From assembly GCA_900554985.1 (NCBI GenBank), contig USJQ01000027.1, positions 1 through 9,297 on the forward strand: a stretch of DNA of 9,297 nt, written 5' to 3'. Below are positions 1 to 6,568 of this stretch, piece by piece (the stretch's first letter is position 1; every line of letters begins with the position of its first letter). Origin of the DNA: an uncultured Collinsella sp. GTDB taxonomy: Bacteria; Actinomycetota; Coriobacteriia; Coriobacteriales; Coriobacteriaceae. The notes beneath the pieces are model-generated. The model was given only the letters and a program-made list of their open reading frames with translations, was not told the DNA's origin and did no database searches. Position numbers and translations under genes: made by a program.

Positions 1-104
1 ACATGGTAGATGCAGTCCGCCAGGGCGCGGGCCACCTCCACGGGGTCCGCCCCCATCCAGAAGAGATGGCTGGGGCCCTGATTGACCCTCAGCAGGTCGT
101 GGCC
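1..104 (-). other. Possible fragment of an unrelated minus-strand gene at the window edge
   Basis: Read on the minus strand (codons ending at base 3), this stretch is open and gives a balanced protein-like segment with a mix of Trp, Phe, Tyr, Met, Ile and Asn, including SHLFWMGADP and an amphipathic DPVEVARALADCIYHV. The plus-strand reading of the same bases (GAGHLHGVRPHPEE) has no aromatic residues and does not look like a P-type ATPase N-terminus. I do not recognise the family. The right-hand limit is approximate: ATPase similarity starts about base 105 with VLILLAAAAVSAV. Antisense frames in GC-rich DNA are often open by chance, so this is a weak call. Confidence 0.3.
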
Positions 105-2573
105 GTGCTGATCCTGCTGGCGGCGGCAGCGGTGTCCGCCGTGACCAATATCCTGTCCCACGAGAGCTTTACGGAGGTCATCATCATCCTGCTGGTGGTG
201 CTGCTGAACGCCATTCTGGGTGTGGTGCAGGAGAGCAAGGCGGAGGCCGCCATTGAGGCTCTCCAGACCATGACCGCCGCCACCTGCAAGGTGCTGCGGG
301 ACGGGCAGCAGGTGACCATGGAGAGCCGCCTGCTGGTGCCCGGCGACGTGGTGCTGCTGGAGGCAGGCGACGCCGTCCCGGCGGACGGGCGCATTTTGGA
401 GAGCGCCTCCATGAAGATCGAGGAGGCAGCCCTCACCGGCGAGAGTGTCCCCGTCAGCAAGTTTACGGAGCCCCTCGCCGGGGAACAAGTGTCGCTGGGC
501 GACCGGAAGAACATGGCCTACATGGGCTCGGCGGTGGTATACGGCCGGGGCCGCATGGTGGTCACCGCCACGGGCATGGATACGGAGATGGGCAAGATCG
601 CCGGTGTGCTGGCCCAGACGGAGCAGGAGGAGACGCCCCTGCAGCGCAAGCTGACCCAGTTGGGCAACACCCTGTCCAAGATGGTGCTGGCCATCTGCGT
701 GTTCATCTTTGTATTTGACCTGCTGGTGGCGGGTTCCCTGACGCTGGAGAGCGTGCTGGAGACCTTCATGGTGGCAGTGTCGCTGGCGGTGGCCGCCATT
801 CCGGAGGGCCTTGCCACGGTGGTAACGGTGGTGCTCTCCATCGGTGTCACCAAGATGAGCCAGCACAACGCTGTGATCCGCCGTCTGACGGCGGTGGAGA
901 CGCTGGGCTGCACGCAGGTCATCTGCTCCGATAAGACCGGTACCCTCACACAGAATAAAATGACGGTGGTGGAGCACACCGGCCCGGAGGGACTGCTGGG
1001 TACCGCTATGACCCTCTGCAACGACGCTGTGGAGAATCCCGATGGCACGGTGCAGGGCGAGCCCACGGAGGCGGCACTGGTGCGCTTCGGCGTGGACAGC
1101 GGGCTGGATAAGAACCGGCTGGAGCAGGAGCAGCCCCGTGCGGCGGAGGCTCCCTTCGACTCCTCCCGGAAGATGATGTCCACCATCCACCGCATGGATA
1201 ACGGCTTCATTCAGTACACCAAGGGCGCACCGGATGAGGTGCTGCGCCGCTGCACCCGATATGAGGAGAGCGGCCAAATGCTGCCCATGACCGAGGAGAA
1301 GCGTCAGGAAATTCTGGCGCAGAACAAGGCCATGGCGGATAAGGCTCTGCGTGTGCTGGCGGCGGCCATCCGCCTGTGGGAGGGCGGTCTGCCCAAGGAC
1401 GACAGCCCGGAGTATCTGGAGCAAGATTTGTGCTTCGTGGGTCTGGCGGGCATGATCGACCCGGTGCGTCCGGAGGTGAAGGCCGCCATCCAGCAGTGCC
1501 GCACGGCAGGCATCCGGCCGGTGATGATCACCGGCGACCACAAGGATACCGCCGTGGCCATCGCCAAGCAGCTGGGCATCGTCGCCGATCGCAGCCAGGC
1601 CATCACCGGTGCCGACCTCGATTGCATGAGCGACGAGGAACTCGACGCGCACATCGAGGACTACGGCGTGTACGCCCGCGTCCAGCCCGAGCACAAGACA
1701 CGCATCGTCGAGGCTTGGAAGTCGCGCGACCAGATCGTGGCCATGACGGGCGATGGCGTCAACGACGCCCCGTCCATCAAGCGCGCCGACATTGGCGTTG
1801 GTATGGGCATCACCGGTACCGACGTCACCAAGAACGTCGCCGACATGGTACTTGCCGATGACAACTTCGCTACCATCATCGGCGCCTGCGAAGAGGGTCG
1901 TCGCATCTACGACAACATCCGCAAGGTCATCCAGTTCCTGCTTTCGGCCAACCTTGCCGAGGTGTTCTCGGTGTTTATCGCCACGCTCATCGGCTTTACC
2001 ATCTTCCAGCCGGTGCAGCTGCTGTGGGTGAACCTGGTCACCGACTGCTTCCCCGCGCTCGCGCTGGGCATGGAGGATGCCGAGGGCGACATCATGAAGC
2101 GCAAGCCGCGCAACGCCAAGGACGGTGTCTTTGCCGGACATATGGGTCTGGACTGCGTGGTCCAGGGCCTAATCATCACCGCGCTGGTGCTGGCGAGCTT
2201 CTTTGTGGGCGTGTACTTTGACATGGGCTACATCCATATCGCCGATATGATCGCCGGCAATGCCGACGAGGAAGGCGTGATGATGGCGTTCATCACGCTC
2301 AACATGGTCGAGATTTTCCACTGCTTCAATATGCGCAGCCGTCGTGCGTCGCTGTTCACCATGAAGAAGCAGAACAAGTGGCTGTGGGCTTCCGCCGCGC
2401 TGGCACTGGTGCTGACGGTGATCGTGACCGTGCAGCCGACGCTTGCCGAGATGTTCTTTGGCCCCGTGACGCTTGAGCTCAAGGGCGTTGTCGCTGCCCT
2501 GGGCCTGGCTTTCCTGATCATCCCGCTGATGGAGATCTACAAGGCGATCATGCGCGCGGTCGAGAAGGAGTAA
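3..2573 (+). CDS. Cation-translocating P-type ATPase, calcium (SERCA/PMCA-like) type, N-terminus abnormal
   Basis: Membrane pump that couples ATP hydrolysis, through an aspartyl-phosphate intermediate, to export of a cation, most likely Ca2+. Visible motifs in the 856-residue reading: actuator TGES at 145-148, PEGL in membrane helix M4 at 267-270, phosphorylation motif DKTGT at 310-314 (Asp310), nucleotide-domain KGAP at 407-410, TGD at 510-512 and hinge MTGDGVND at 581-588. Ion-site residues match SERCA: Glu268 in M4, Asn650 and Glu653 in M5, and Asn677, Thr680, Asp681 in the M6 stretch LLWVNLVTD. Membrane helices M1-M2 lie near 33-75, M3-M4 near 226-285, M5-M10 from 640 on. Related pumps start with about 50-60 cytosolic residues before M1; here residues 1-33 do not resemble that segment, so the first ATG (base 3) is probably not a native start. 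Codon use changes near residue 525. Followed by a stem-loop and an intrinsic terminator. The family call is secure; native integrity is doubtful. Confidence 0.88.
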   Translation: MVDAVRQGAGHLHGVRPHPEEMAGALIDPQQVVAVLILLAAAAVSAVTNILSHESFTEVIIILLVVLLNAILGVVQESKAEAAIEALQTMTAATCKVLRDGQQVTMESRLLVPGDVVLLEAGDAVPADGRILESASMKIEEAALTGESVPVSKFTEPLAGEQVSLGDRKNMAYMGSAVVYGRGRMVVTATGMDTEMGKIAGVLAQTEQEETPLQRKLTQLGNTLSKMVLAICVFIFVFDLLVAGSLTLESVLETFMVAVSLAVAAIPEGLATVVTVVLSIGVTKMSQHNAVIRRLTAVETLGCTQVICSDKTGTLTQNKMTVVEHTGPEGLLGTAMTLCNDAVENPDGTVQGEPTEAALVRFGVDSGLDKNRLEQEQPRAAEAPFDSSRKMMSTIHRMDNGFIQYTKGAPDEVLRRCTRYEESGQMLPMTEEKRQEILAQNKAMADKALRVLAAAIRLWEGGLPKDDSPEYLEQDLCFVGLAGMIDPVRPEVKAAIQQCRTAGIRPVMITGDHKDTAVAIAKQLGIVADRSQAITGADLDCMSDEELDAHIEDYGVYARVQPEHKTRIVEAWKSRDQIVAMTGDGVNDAPSIKRADIGVGMGITGTDVTKNVADMVLADDNFATIIGACEEGRRIYDNIRKVIQFLLSANLAEVFSVFIATLIGFTIFQPVQLLWVNLVTDCFPALALGMEDAEGDIMKRKPRNAKDGVFAGHMGLDCVVQGLIITALVLASFFVGVYFDMGYIHIADMIAGNADEEGVMMAFITLNMVEIFHCFNMRSRRASLFTMKKQNKWLWASAALALVLTVIVTVQPTLAEMFFGPVTLELKGVVAALGLAFLIIPLMEIYKAIMRAVEKE

Positions 2574-2584
2574 CGTACCTGTCC

Positions 2585-2679
2585 GGGCCCGCCCGCCTGC
2601 GGGGTTTCCACGGGCACGTCCTCGCCGCGTTGCGGCTGCGGGATATGCCCTTTGGAAACCCCTCTCGGCGGGCGGGCCC
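2585..2679. repeat. Long imperfect inverted repeat (extragenic stem-loop)
   Basis: The two outer arms pair as 13 bp (2585-2597 with 2667-2679, GGGCCCGCCCGCC) and, after a 3x4 internal loop, 10 bp (2601-2610 with 2653-2662, GGGGTTTCCA). Further in, GGGCA at 2612-2616 can pair with TGCCC at 2646-2650, and the tip is a GCCGC/GCGGC hairpin at 2624-2636. The result is an almost continuous, very stable hairpin of 95 bases starting 12 bases after the ATPase stop codon. No T-run follows directly (only TTTT at 2698-2701), so it is not a standard intrinsic terminator. It could be a dispersed REP-like element, a 3' mRNA-stabilising structure or an unusual terminator. Confidence 0.75.
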
Positions 2680-2742
2680 TGCGGTGACGTTGCTGACTTT
2701 TCTCCCGTGTGGATGATAAAGGCTGAGGGAAAGTGTGTGAGC

Positions 2743-2774
2743 CGGTCGAGCGTTTGCTCGACCGACTCTTTTTT
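2743..2774 (+). terminator. Rho-independent terminator between the ATPase gene and rsgA
   Basis: A perfect 9-bp stem, CGGTCGAGC (2743-2751) with GCTCGACCG (2756-2764), closes a GTTT loop and is followed after four bases by six T residues (2769-2774). It lies 170 bases after the ATPase stop and 48 bases before the rsgA start, so it either ends the upstream transcript or, if a promoter lies before it, acts as a leader attenuator of rsgA. Confidence 0.8.
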
Positions 2775-2812
2775 GTGGGAAAATACCTGCTCAGTTGTGA
2801 TTTATGGTGCTG

Positions 2813-2817
2813 GGAGG
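2813..2817 (+). promoter_or_regulatory. Shine-Dalgarno site setting the rsgA GTG start
   Basis: GGAGG ends five bases before the GTG at 2823. The reading frame is open back to a GTG at 2733, but that longer start would force translation through the terminator hairpin and has no comparable site, so this one decides the start. Confidence 0.75.
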
Positions 2818-2822
2818 CGCTT

Positions 2823-4007
2823 GTGGGCAAGGCTAGGGCTAAGGCGAAGAAAAAGACGACGGGGGCGCGGGCTAAGCGCGATCGTCGTCGGAAGCTCGCG
2901 ACCGAGGCTCCCGCACCTGCTGAGGAGCTGCTGGCAAGCGTGCCGGGACTCGACGCGCTGCAGGACGTTCCGGCGTTCGATGACCTGCCGGTGGATGAAG
3001 CTCAGCAGGCTGCCTTTGATGATTTCTGCGCACATGCTGAGGAACCCGAGCAGATGCAGCTTGGCGCCGTGGTGCGCTTGGATCGCGGGTTTCCACTGGT
3101 GGCGACTGCCGATGACACGTTTCGTGCCGAGCATGCTGTGGGGTTTGCCAAGTCACGCGGCGAGGACGAGGTCCTGCTGCCTGCCGTGGGAGATCGTGTG
3201 GCGGTGCGCCGCGCTCCCGGGCACGATATGGGCGTGATTGAGTGCGTGCTGCCGCGCCGTACGAGCTTTGAGCGTTGGCGCGGCCGTGCCCGCGGAGAGC
3301 GCCAGGTGCTCTGCTCCAACGTGGATAGCGTGCTAATCGTGCAGGCGCTCGGTGCCGGCGAGGTGCTGCTCGACCGCGTGGCGCGCTCGCTGGTGTTGGC
3401 GCTCGACTGCGATGCCGAACCGGTGGTGGTACTCACCAAAGCTGACCGCTGCGATGCCGGGGAGCTCGAGCGCGATCTAGACCGCGTGCGCCGCCTGGTG
3501 GGTCCGGACGTGCGCGTGATCGTGACGTCCTCTGCCGAGGGCCGCGGCCTGGACGAGGTCCGTGCCTGCGTGCCTGCCGGGAGCTGCGCCATGATTCTGG
3601 GCGAGTCGGGTGCCGGCAAGTCGACGCTGCTCAATGCGCTGCTGGGCCACGATACGTTGGCGACCGGCGGTGTGCGCGAACGCGACGACCAGGGCCGTCA
3701 CACTACCGTCGCGCGCGTGATGGTAGCGCTGCCGGGCGACGCCGGCGTGATCGCCGATGCCCCGGGCCTGCGCAGCTTACCGCTCGTGGGTCACGAGCGG
3801 GGTCTGGCGCGCGCCTTCCCCGAGATTGTCGAGGCATCGCGCGCGTGCCGGTTTGGCGATTGCACGCATACCCATGAGCCGGGTTGCGCCGTTCGCGAGG
3901 CCGAGGACGCCGGGCAGATCGACAGTCTGCGTTTGGAAACGTTCCAAAACCTGGCGTCATCCATGCGCGTGAGTGCTCAAATGCTCGATCCCGATGTCCA
4001 TCTGTAA
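2823..4007 (+). CDS. rsgA: Ribosome small-subunit-dependent GTPase RsgA (YjeQ/YloQ)
   Basis: Cytosolic GTPase that binds the 30S subunit in late assembly and is activated by it. The 394-residue product shows the circularly permuted motif order that defines the family: G4 TKAD at 205-208, G5-like TSS at 235-237, then G1 GESGAGKST at 260-268, G2 threonines at 294-295 and G3 DAPG at 312-315. The C-terminal zinc knuckle is complete with spacing C-X4-C-X-H-X5-C (Cys342, Cys347, His349, Cys355). The OB-fold starts near residue 80 (GAVVRLDRGF). Before it is an unusually long tail: about 25 residues rich in Lys and Arg, then about 50 acidic and Ala-rich residues, likely disordered. The GTG start is chosen from GGAGG five bases upstream. 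Terminators on both sides suggest a single-gene unit; I see no convincing promoter between 2775 and 2822. Confidence 0.96.
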   Translation: MGKARAKAKKKTTGARAKRDRRRKLATEAPAPAEELLASVPGLDALQDVPAFDDLPVDEAQQAAFDDFCAHAEEPEQMQLGAVVRLDRGFPLVATADDTFRAEHAVGFAKSRGEDEVLLPAVGDRVAVRRAPGHDMGVIECVLPRRTSFERWRGRARGERQVLCSNVDSVLIVQALGAGEVLLDRVARSLVLALDCDAEPVVVLTKADRCDAGELERDLDRVRRLVGPDVRVIVTSSAEGRGLDEVRACVPAGSCAMILGESGAGKSTLLNALLGHDTLATGGVRERDDQGRHTTVARVMVALPGDAGVIADAPGLRSLPLVGHERGLARAFPEIVEASRACRFGDCTHTHEPGCAVREAEDAGQIDSLRLETFQNLASSMRVSAQMLDPDVHL

Positions 4008-4025
4008 TTGATTTTTCCTATGACT

Positions 4026-4059
4026 GCCGTCTCCCAACTGTTCGGGAGACGGCTTTTTT
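4026..4059 (+). terminator. Rho-independent terminator after rsgA
   Basis: A perfect 10-bp stem, GCCGTCTCCC (4026-4035) with GGGAGACGGC (4044-4053), has an 8-base loop and is followed immediately by six T residues (4054-4059). It begins 19 bases after the rsgA stop codon and separates rsgA from the Tad operon. Confidence 0.93.
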
Positions 4060-4089
4060 GCTGCGGAAAAGCCTCGAAACATGCAGTTT

Positions 4090-4149
4090 GCTGACGTGCT
4101 GACCAAAACCTTGCCACGAGCTTGACGGGCTGGTCAGCTTTTGGTCAGC
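4090..4149. promoter_or_regulatory. Symmetric array of GCTGAC/GTCAGC half-sites upstream of the Tad operon
   Basis: Two forward half-sites, GCTGAC (4090-4095) and GCTGACC (4098-4104), are mirrored by two reverse ones, GGTCAGC (4132-4138) and GGTCAGC (4143-4149). The longest match is an exact 11-bp inverted repeat, GCTGACCAAAA (4098-4108) with TTTTGGTCAGC (4139-4149), separated by 30 bases. It sits in the only non-coding gap before cpaB. It could be a protein-binding operator or, if transcribed, a leader with alternative hairpins, because 4098-4104 can pair with either right-hand copy. The repeats are certain; the regulatory role is inference. Confidence 0.5.
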
Positions 4150-4151
4150 GA

Positions 4152-4185
4152 TTGGTTTGACATCGAAAACCAAGATTGCGATTGC
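4152..4185 (+). promoter_or_regulatory. Candidate Tad operon promoter with overlapping palindrome
   Basis: TTGACA at 4157-4162 matches the consensus -35 box exactly. A hexamer 17 bases downstream (GATTGC, 4180-4185) is a poor -10 box, so activity may need an activator or another sigma factor. The -35 overlaps a perfect 7-bp palindrome, TTGGTTT (4152-4158) with AAACCAA (4167-4173). The first start codon of the operon lies about 75 bases downstream of the weak -10. No other strong promoter was seen in 4060-4259. Confidence 0.3.
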
Positions 4186-4247
4186 GCCGCTTTGCACTCT
4201 GACCGCCCAGACAATGGTGGTACGGGCATTCGCCCGGCACTGCCATG

Positions 4248-4254
4248 AGAGGAG
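4248..4254 (+). promoter_or_regulatory. Shine-Dalgarno site setting the cpaB GTG start
   Basis: AGAGGAG ends five bases before the GTG at 4260. An in-frame ATG at 4245 sits directly on this site and cannot use it, so the GTG is preferred. Confidence 0.75.
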
Positions 4255-4259
4255 CGGCC

Positions 4260-4919
4260 GTGAACAAGAGCAAGCGCATCGCCATCAGTCTGGTCGCGGG
4301 CGTGCTCGCTGCTCTGCTCTGCATGGTTTACGGCTCATCGATCCGCTCACAAGCCGAACAGGTCCAGGCTGAGACCTTGGCCAAGTACGGTGGCGATCGC
4401 GTCGAGGTATGCGTCGCGGCGCGCGATATCGATGTGGGCGAGACCCTCGATGAGACCAATGTCATAACCCAGGAGTGGCTGACGAGTCTGCTGCCGCGTG
4501 ACGCGGCGACCGAGCTGCGCCAGGTGCGCGGCGACGTGACGACTTCGCGTATTCCCAAAAACGCCGTGATCTGCAATGTCTACACCAAGGCCGAGAATCA
4601 CAAGCTCGAGGTGCCTAAGGGCAAGGTTGCCGTTTCGGTGGCGGTCGATGCCGAGCACTCGGTCGGCGGTGCTACGGGCGTGGGCAGCTACGTGGATGTG
4701 TATGTGCAAAAAGACGGCGTAACCGATCGGCTGTGCGGCGCGCACGTGATCGATACCAGTGAGGATTCCGGTGCCACGCGCGAGGGCAAGATCGAATGGG
4801 TGACGCTGGCGGCTGACCCCGAAGACGTCAAGGAACTGTTGGGTGCCTCGGGCAAGGGAACGGTCAGCTTGACGATTCCCGCCACGGCGCGCGGTAAAAA
4901 GAGCGGAGGCGACGAGTGA
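4260..4919 (+). CDS. cpaB: CpaB/RcpC-like SAF-domain protein of the Tad pilus
   Basis: Membrane-anchored, mainly extracytoplasmic component of the Flp/Tad pilus machine; in Gram-negative relatives this family works with the secretin, in Gram-positives its partner is unclear. The 219-residue product has a short basic N-terminus (NKSKR), one membrane segment at about 7-25, a SAF-like domain at about 45-105 with the typical VCVAARDIDVGETLDETNV pattern, and an RcpC-type region at about 115-208 beginning KGKVAVSVAVD. The Cys at 21 is not in a good lipobox, so this reads as a signal anchor rather than a lipoprotein. It is the first gene of the operon: its TGA overlaps the ATG of the next gene by one base (TGATG). 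The call rests on the SAF motif and on its position directly before tadZ and tadA. Confidence 0.87.
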   Translation: MNKSKRIAISLVAGVLAALLCMVYGSSIRSQAEQVQAETLAKYGGDRVEVCVAARDIDVGETLDETNVITQEWLTSLLPRDAATELRQVRGDVTTSRIPKNAVICNVYTKAENHKLEVPKGKVAVSVAVDAEHSVGGATGVGSYVDVYVQKDGVTDRLCGAHVIDTSEDSGATREGKIEWVTLAADPEDVKELLGASGKGTVSLTIPATARGKKSGGDE

Positions 4920-6568
4920 TGAAGGCGATCTGGCTTGCGTGCTGCGCGTGCGGCGATTACGGGCTGTTGCAGCGGGAAGTCGAGGGTCGTGATGCGGGCG
5001 CACAGGTGCTTCGCGTGGGTGATCTGGACGGGCTGGTTTCCATGGCGCGGGCGTTTCCGTCGCGCCGCGGGGCTGCCATCATCGCGGCGTCTCTGTTTGA
5101 TGCCGAAGATGTGCGCAAGACTGTTGCGCGCCTGACGGCCGAAGGCCGCGTGAGTCGCGTGGTCGTGTTGATAGAAGCGCTCGATCCGTCGGATATCGAG
5201 GGGTTGTTTCGCGCGGGGGCGACCGAGGTCATCGCTGCGCACAGTATATGCGGCAACGGGCGCGCGGGCGAGGGAGCGGTTGATTCCGATCGGCGCATGA
5301 CGATTGAGCCCGATGCTTTTGTTGATAGGGAACCCGGGGCGCCTCGCGCTACAAGAGGCCCGCGTGTTGATGATTATGGAAAAGCGGAAGCCGAGCATGG
5401 TCGGCGCCCCCGGAACCCCCTTGTATGCGATGACGCTGGAGGGCCGGCGCAGCATGCTGGCGACTCCCCGGCTGTAGATATGGGATACGTGCACGGCGTG
5501 CATCTGGTGGATGAGCTCGACGAAGTTGAGGGCTTTGCCGGGTGCGGCGAGTTGTCGCTGATGCAGCATGAGCAGATTGCGCAGAACGAGCTTGCTTCGC
5601 AGACCGAACAAGCTGCCATGCCGGCTTGGACGCAGCGTGTGGTTGCGGCGGAGGAGACGGGGACGCTGGCACCGACGCCCGCACCGCCGCCTCCGATGCC
5701 GCCGGCAGACGCTGCCGCTCCGCAGCGTCGAGCTCCGGTCATCTGCGCCATTTCGGGTTCGGGCGGTTGCGGCAAGTCGACGATCGTTGCCACCATGGCA
5801 CACACATCGTCGCTGTTGGGCTTGCGTGCCGCCGTGCTCGACCTGGACCTGATGTTTGGAAACCTTTACGACTTGTTAGGTGTCGATGCTCCGCGCGATA
5901 TGGCGGCGCTTATCGAGCCATCGGCGGCGGGCGCGCTCACCGAGCCGGATATCGTAGCCACATCGATGCGCGTGGCGCCGGGCGTTACGCTCTGGGGTCC
6001 CGTCGCGGCGCCCGAGCAAGCCGAGCTCATGGCACGTCCGGTGGAGCTACTGCTTGATGTCCTGCGTCGCGAATCCGACGTGGTCTTTATCGATACCTCG
6101 GTCTTTTGGGGCGACGCCGTGGCGGCTGCGGTGGCGGCGAGCGACCGTTGCCTGGTCGTTGGCGATGCGGCGGTGTCGTCCGCGACATCGGCGTCGCGCG
6201 TCATTGAACTGGCAAGTCGAGTAGGTGTGCCGCGCACGCGCATGAGCGCCGTGTTCAACCGGTTCGGTGCGCGCGGGGCAGACGAGGACGTCGCCATGCG
6301 CTTTGAGATTGCCTGTGCGTTGAGCTCCAAGATTCGTATCGCCGATGGCGGGCAGGATCTCGCCGCGCTCATGGCGTTTGGGCGCGCTGACGAGGCAGTG
6401 GGGCAGACCAGCGCTTTTGCGACCAGCGTGCGCGAGGCCACGCGAGAGATGCTCGTGGAACTGGGGTGCGCCGTCGGCCCTTGGAGCGATATGGTCGCCG
6501 ACCGTGCAACGCGCACCGAACGTCCGCGTATCCGCCTTCCCTGGTCGCGCGAGGGTGATCAGCGATGA
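4919..6568 (+). CDS. tadZ: TadZ/CpaE-like pilus localisation ATPase
   Basis: ParA/MinD-superfamily protein that in Tad systems places the pilus machine in the cell. The 549 residues divide into an atypical receiver-like domain (about 1-115, no clear phosphoacceptor), a long acidic then Pro-rich linker (about 116-272, ending in APTPAPPPPMPP), and the ATPase domain (about 273-515). The Walker A motif SGGCGKST at 281-288 keeps Lys286, but the signature lysine that normally opens KGGVGKT is Ser281. The A' motif VLDLDLMFGN (305-314) and a Walker B-like VVFIDTS (388-394) are present. The ATG at 4919 is chosen for its TGATG overlap with cpaB and GGAGG at 4905-4909; a GTG three bases earlier is also possible. 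The gene ends in an ATGA overlap with tadA. Linker codon use is less biased than in the domains. Confidence 0.88.
   Translation: MKAIWLACCACGDYGLLQREVEGRDAGAQVLRVGDLDGLVSMARAFPSRRGAAIIAASLFDAEDVRKTVARLTAEGRVSRVVVLIEALDPSDIEGLFRAGATEVIAAHSICGNGRAGEGAVDSDRRMTIEPDAFVDREPGAPRATRGPRVDDYGKAEAEHGRRPRNPLVCDDAGGPAQHAGDSPAVDMGYVHGVHLVDELDEVEGFAGCGELSLMQHEQIAQNELASQTEQAAMPAWTQRVVAAEETGTLAPTPAPPPPMPPADAAAPQRRAPVICAISGSGGCGKSTIVATMAHTSSLLGLRAAVLDLDLMFGNLYDLLGVDAPRDMAALIEPSAAGALTEPDIVATSMRVAPGVTLWGPVAAPEQAELMARPVELLLDVLRRESDVVFIDTSVFWGDAVAAAVAASDRCLVVGDAAVSSATSASRVIELASRVGVPRTRMSAVFNRFGARGADEDVAMRFEIACALSSKIRIADGGQDLAALMAFGRADEAVGQTSAFATSVREATREMLVELGCAVGPWSDMVADRATRTERPRIRLPWSREGDQR

Noticed and set aside
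518..1210. A 230-codon minus-strand open frame inside the ATPase gene
   Set aside because: The plus strand here encodes the conserved PEGL and DKTGT motifs; the antisense product is Ser/Thr/Arg-rich low complexity, typical of a shadow frame.
2733..2822. A 30-residue longer N-terminus for RsgA from a GTG at 2733
   Set aside because: It would be encoded across the 2743-2774 terminator, has no good ribosome site, and the GTG at 2823 has GGAGG at ideal spacing.
2537..2830. A 97-codon minus-strand open frame across the ATPase-rsgA gap
   Set aside because: It runs through the long inverted repeat and the terminator, so its sequence reflects the palindrome rather than a protein; no ribosome site or domain seen.
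4280..4340. A possible lipoprotein signal at Cys21 of CpaB
   Set aside because: The residues before the Cys (LALL type) lack a small residue at -1, so it does not meet the lipobox rule; a plain membrane anchor is simpler.
4688..5803. A 371-codon minus-strand open frame opposite cpaB and tadZ
   Set aside because: It is antisense to two well-supported genes, its third positions fall on their G/C-rich first positions, and it has no recognisable domain or ribosome site.
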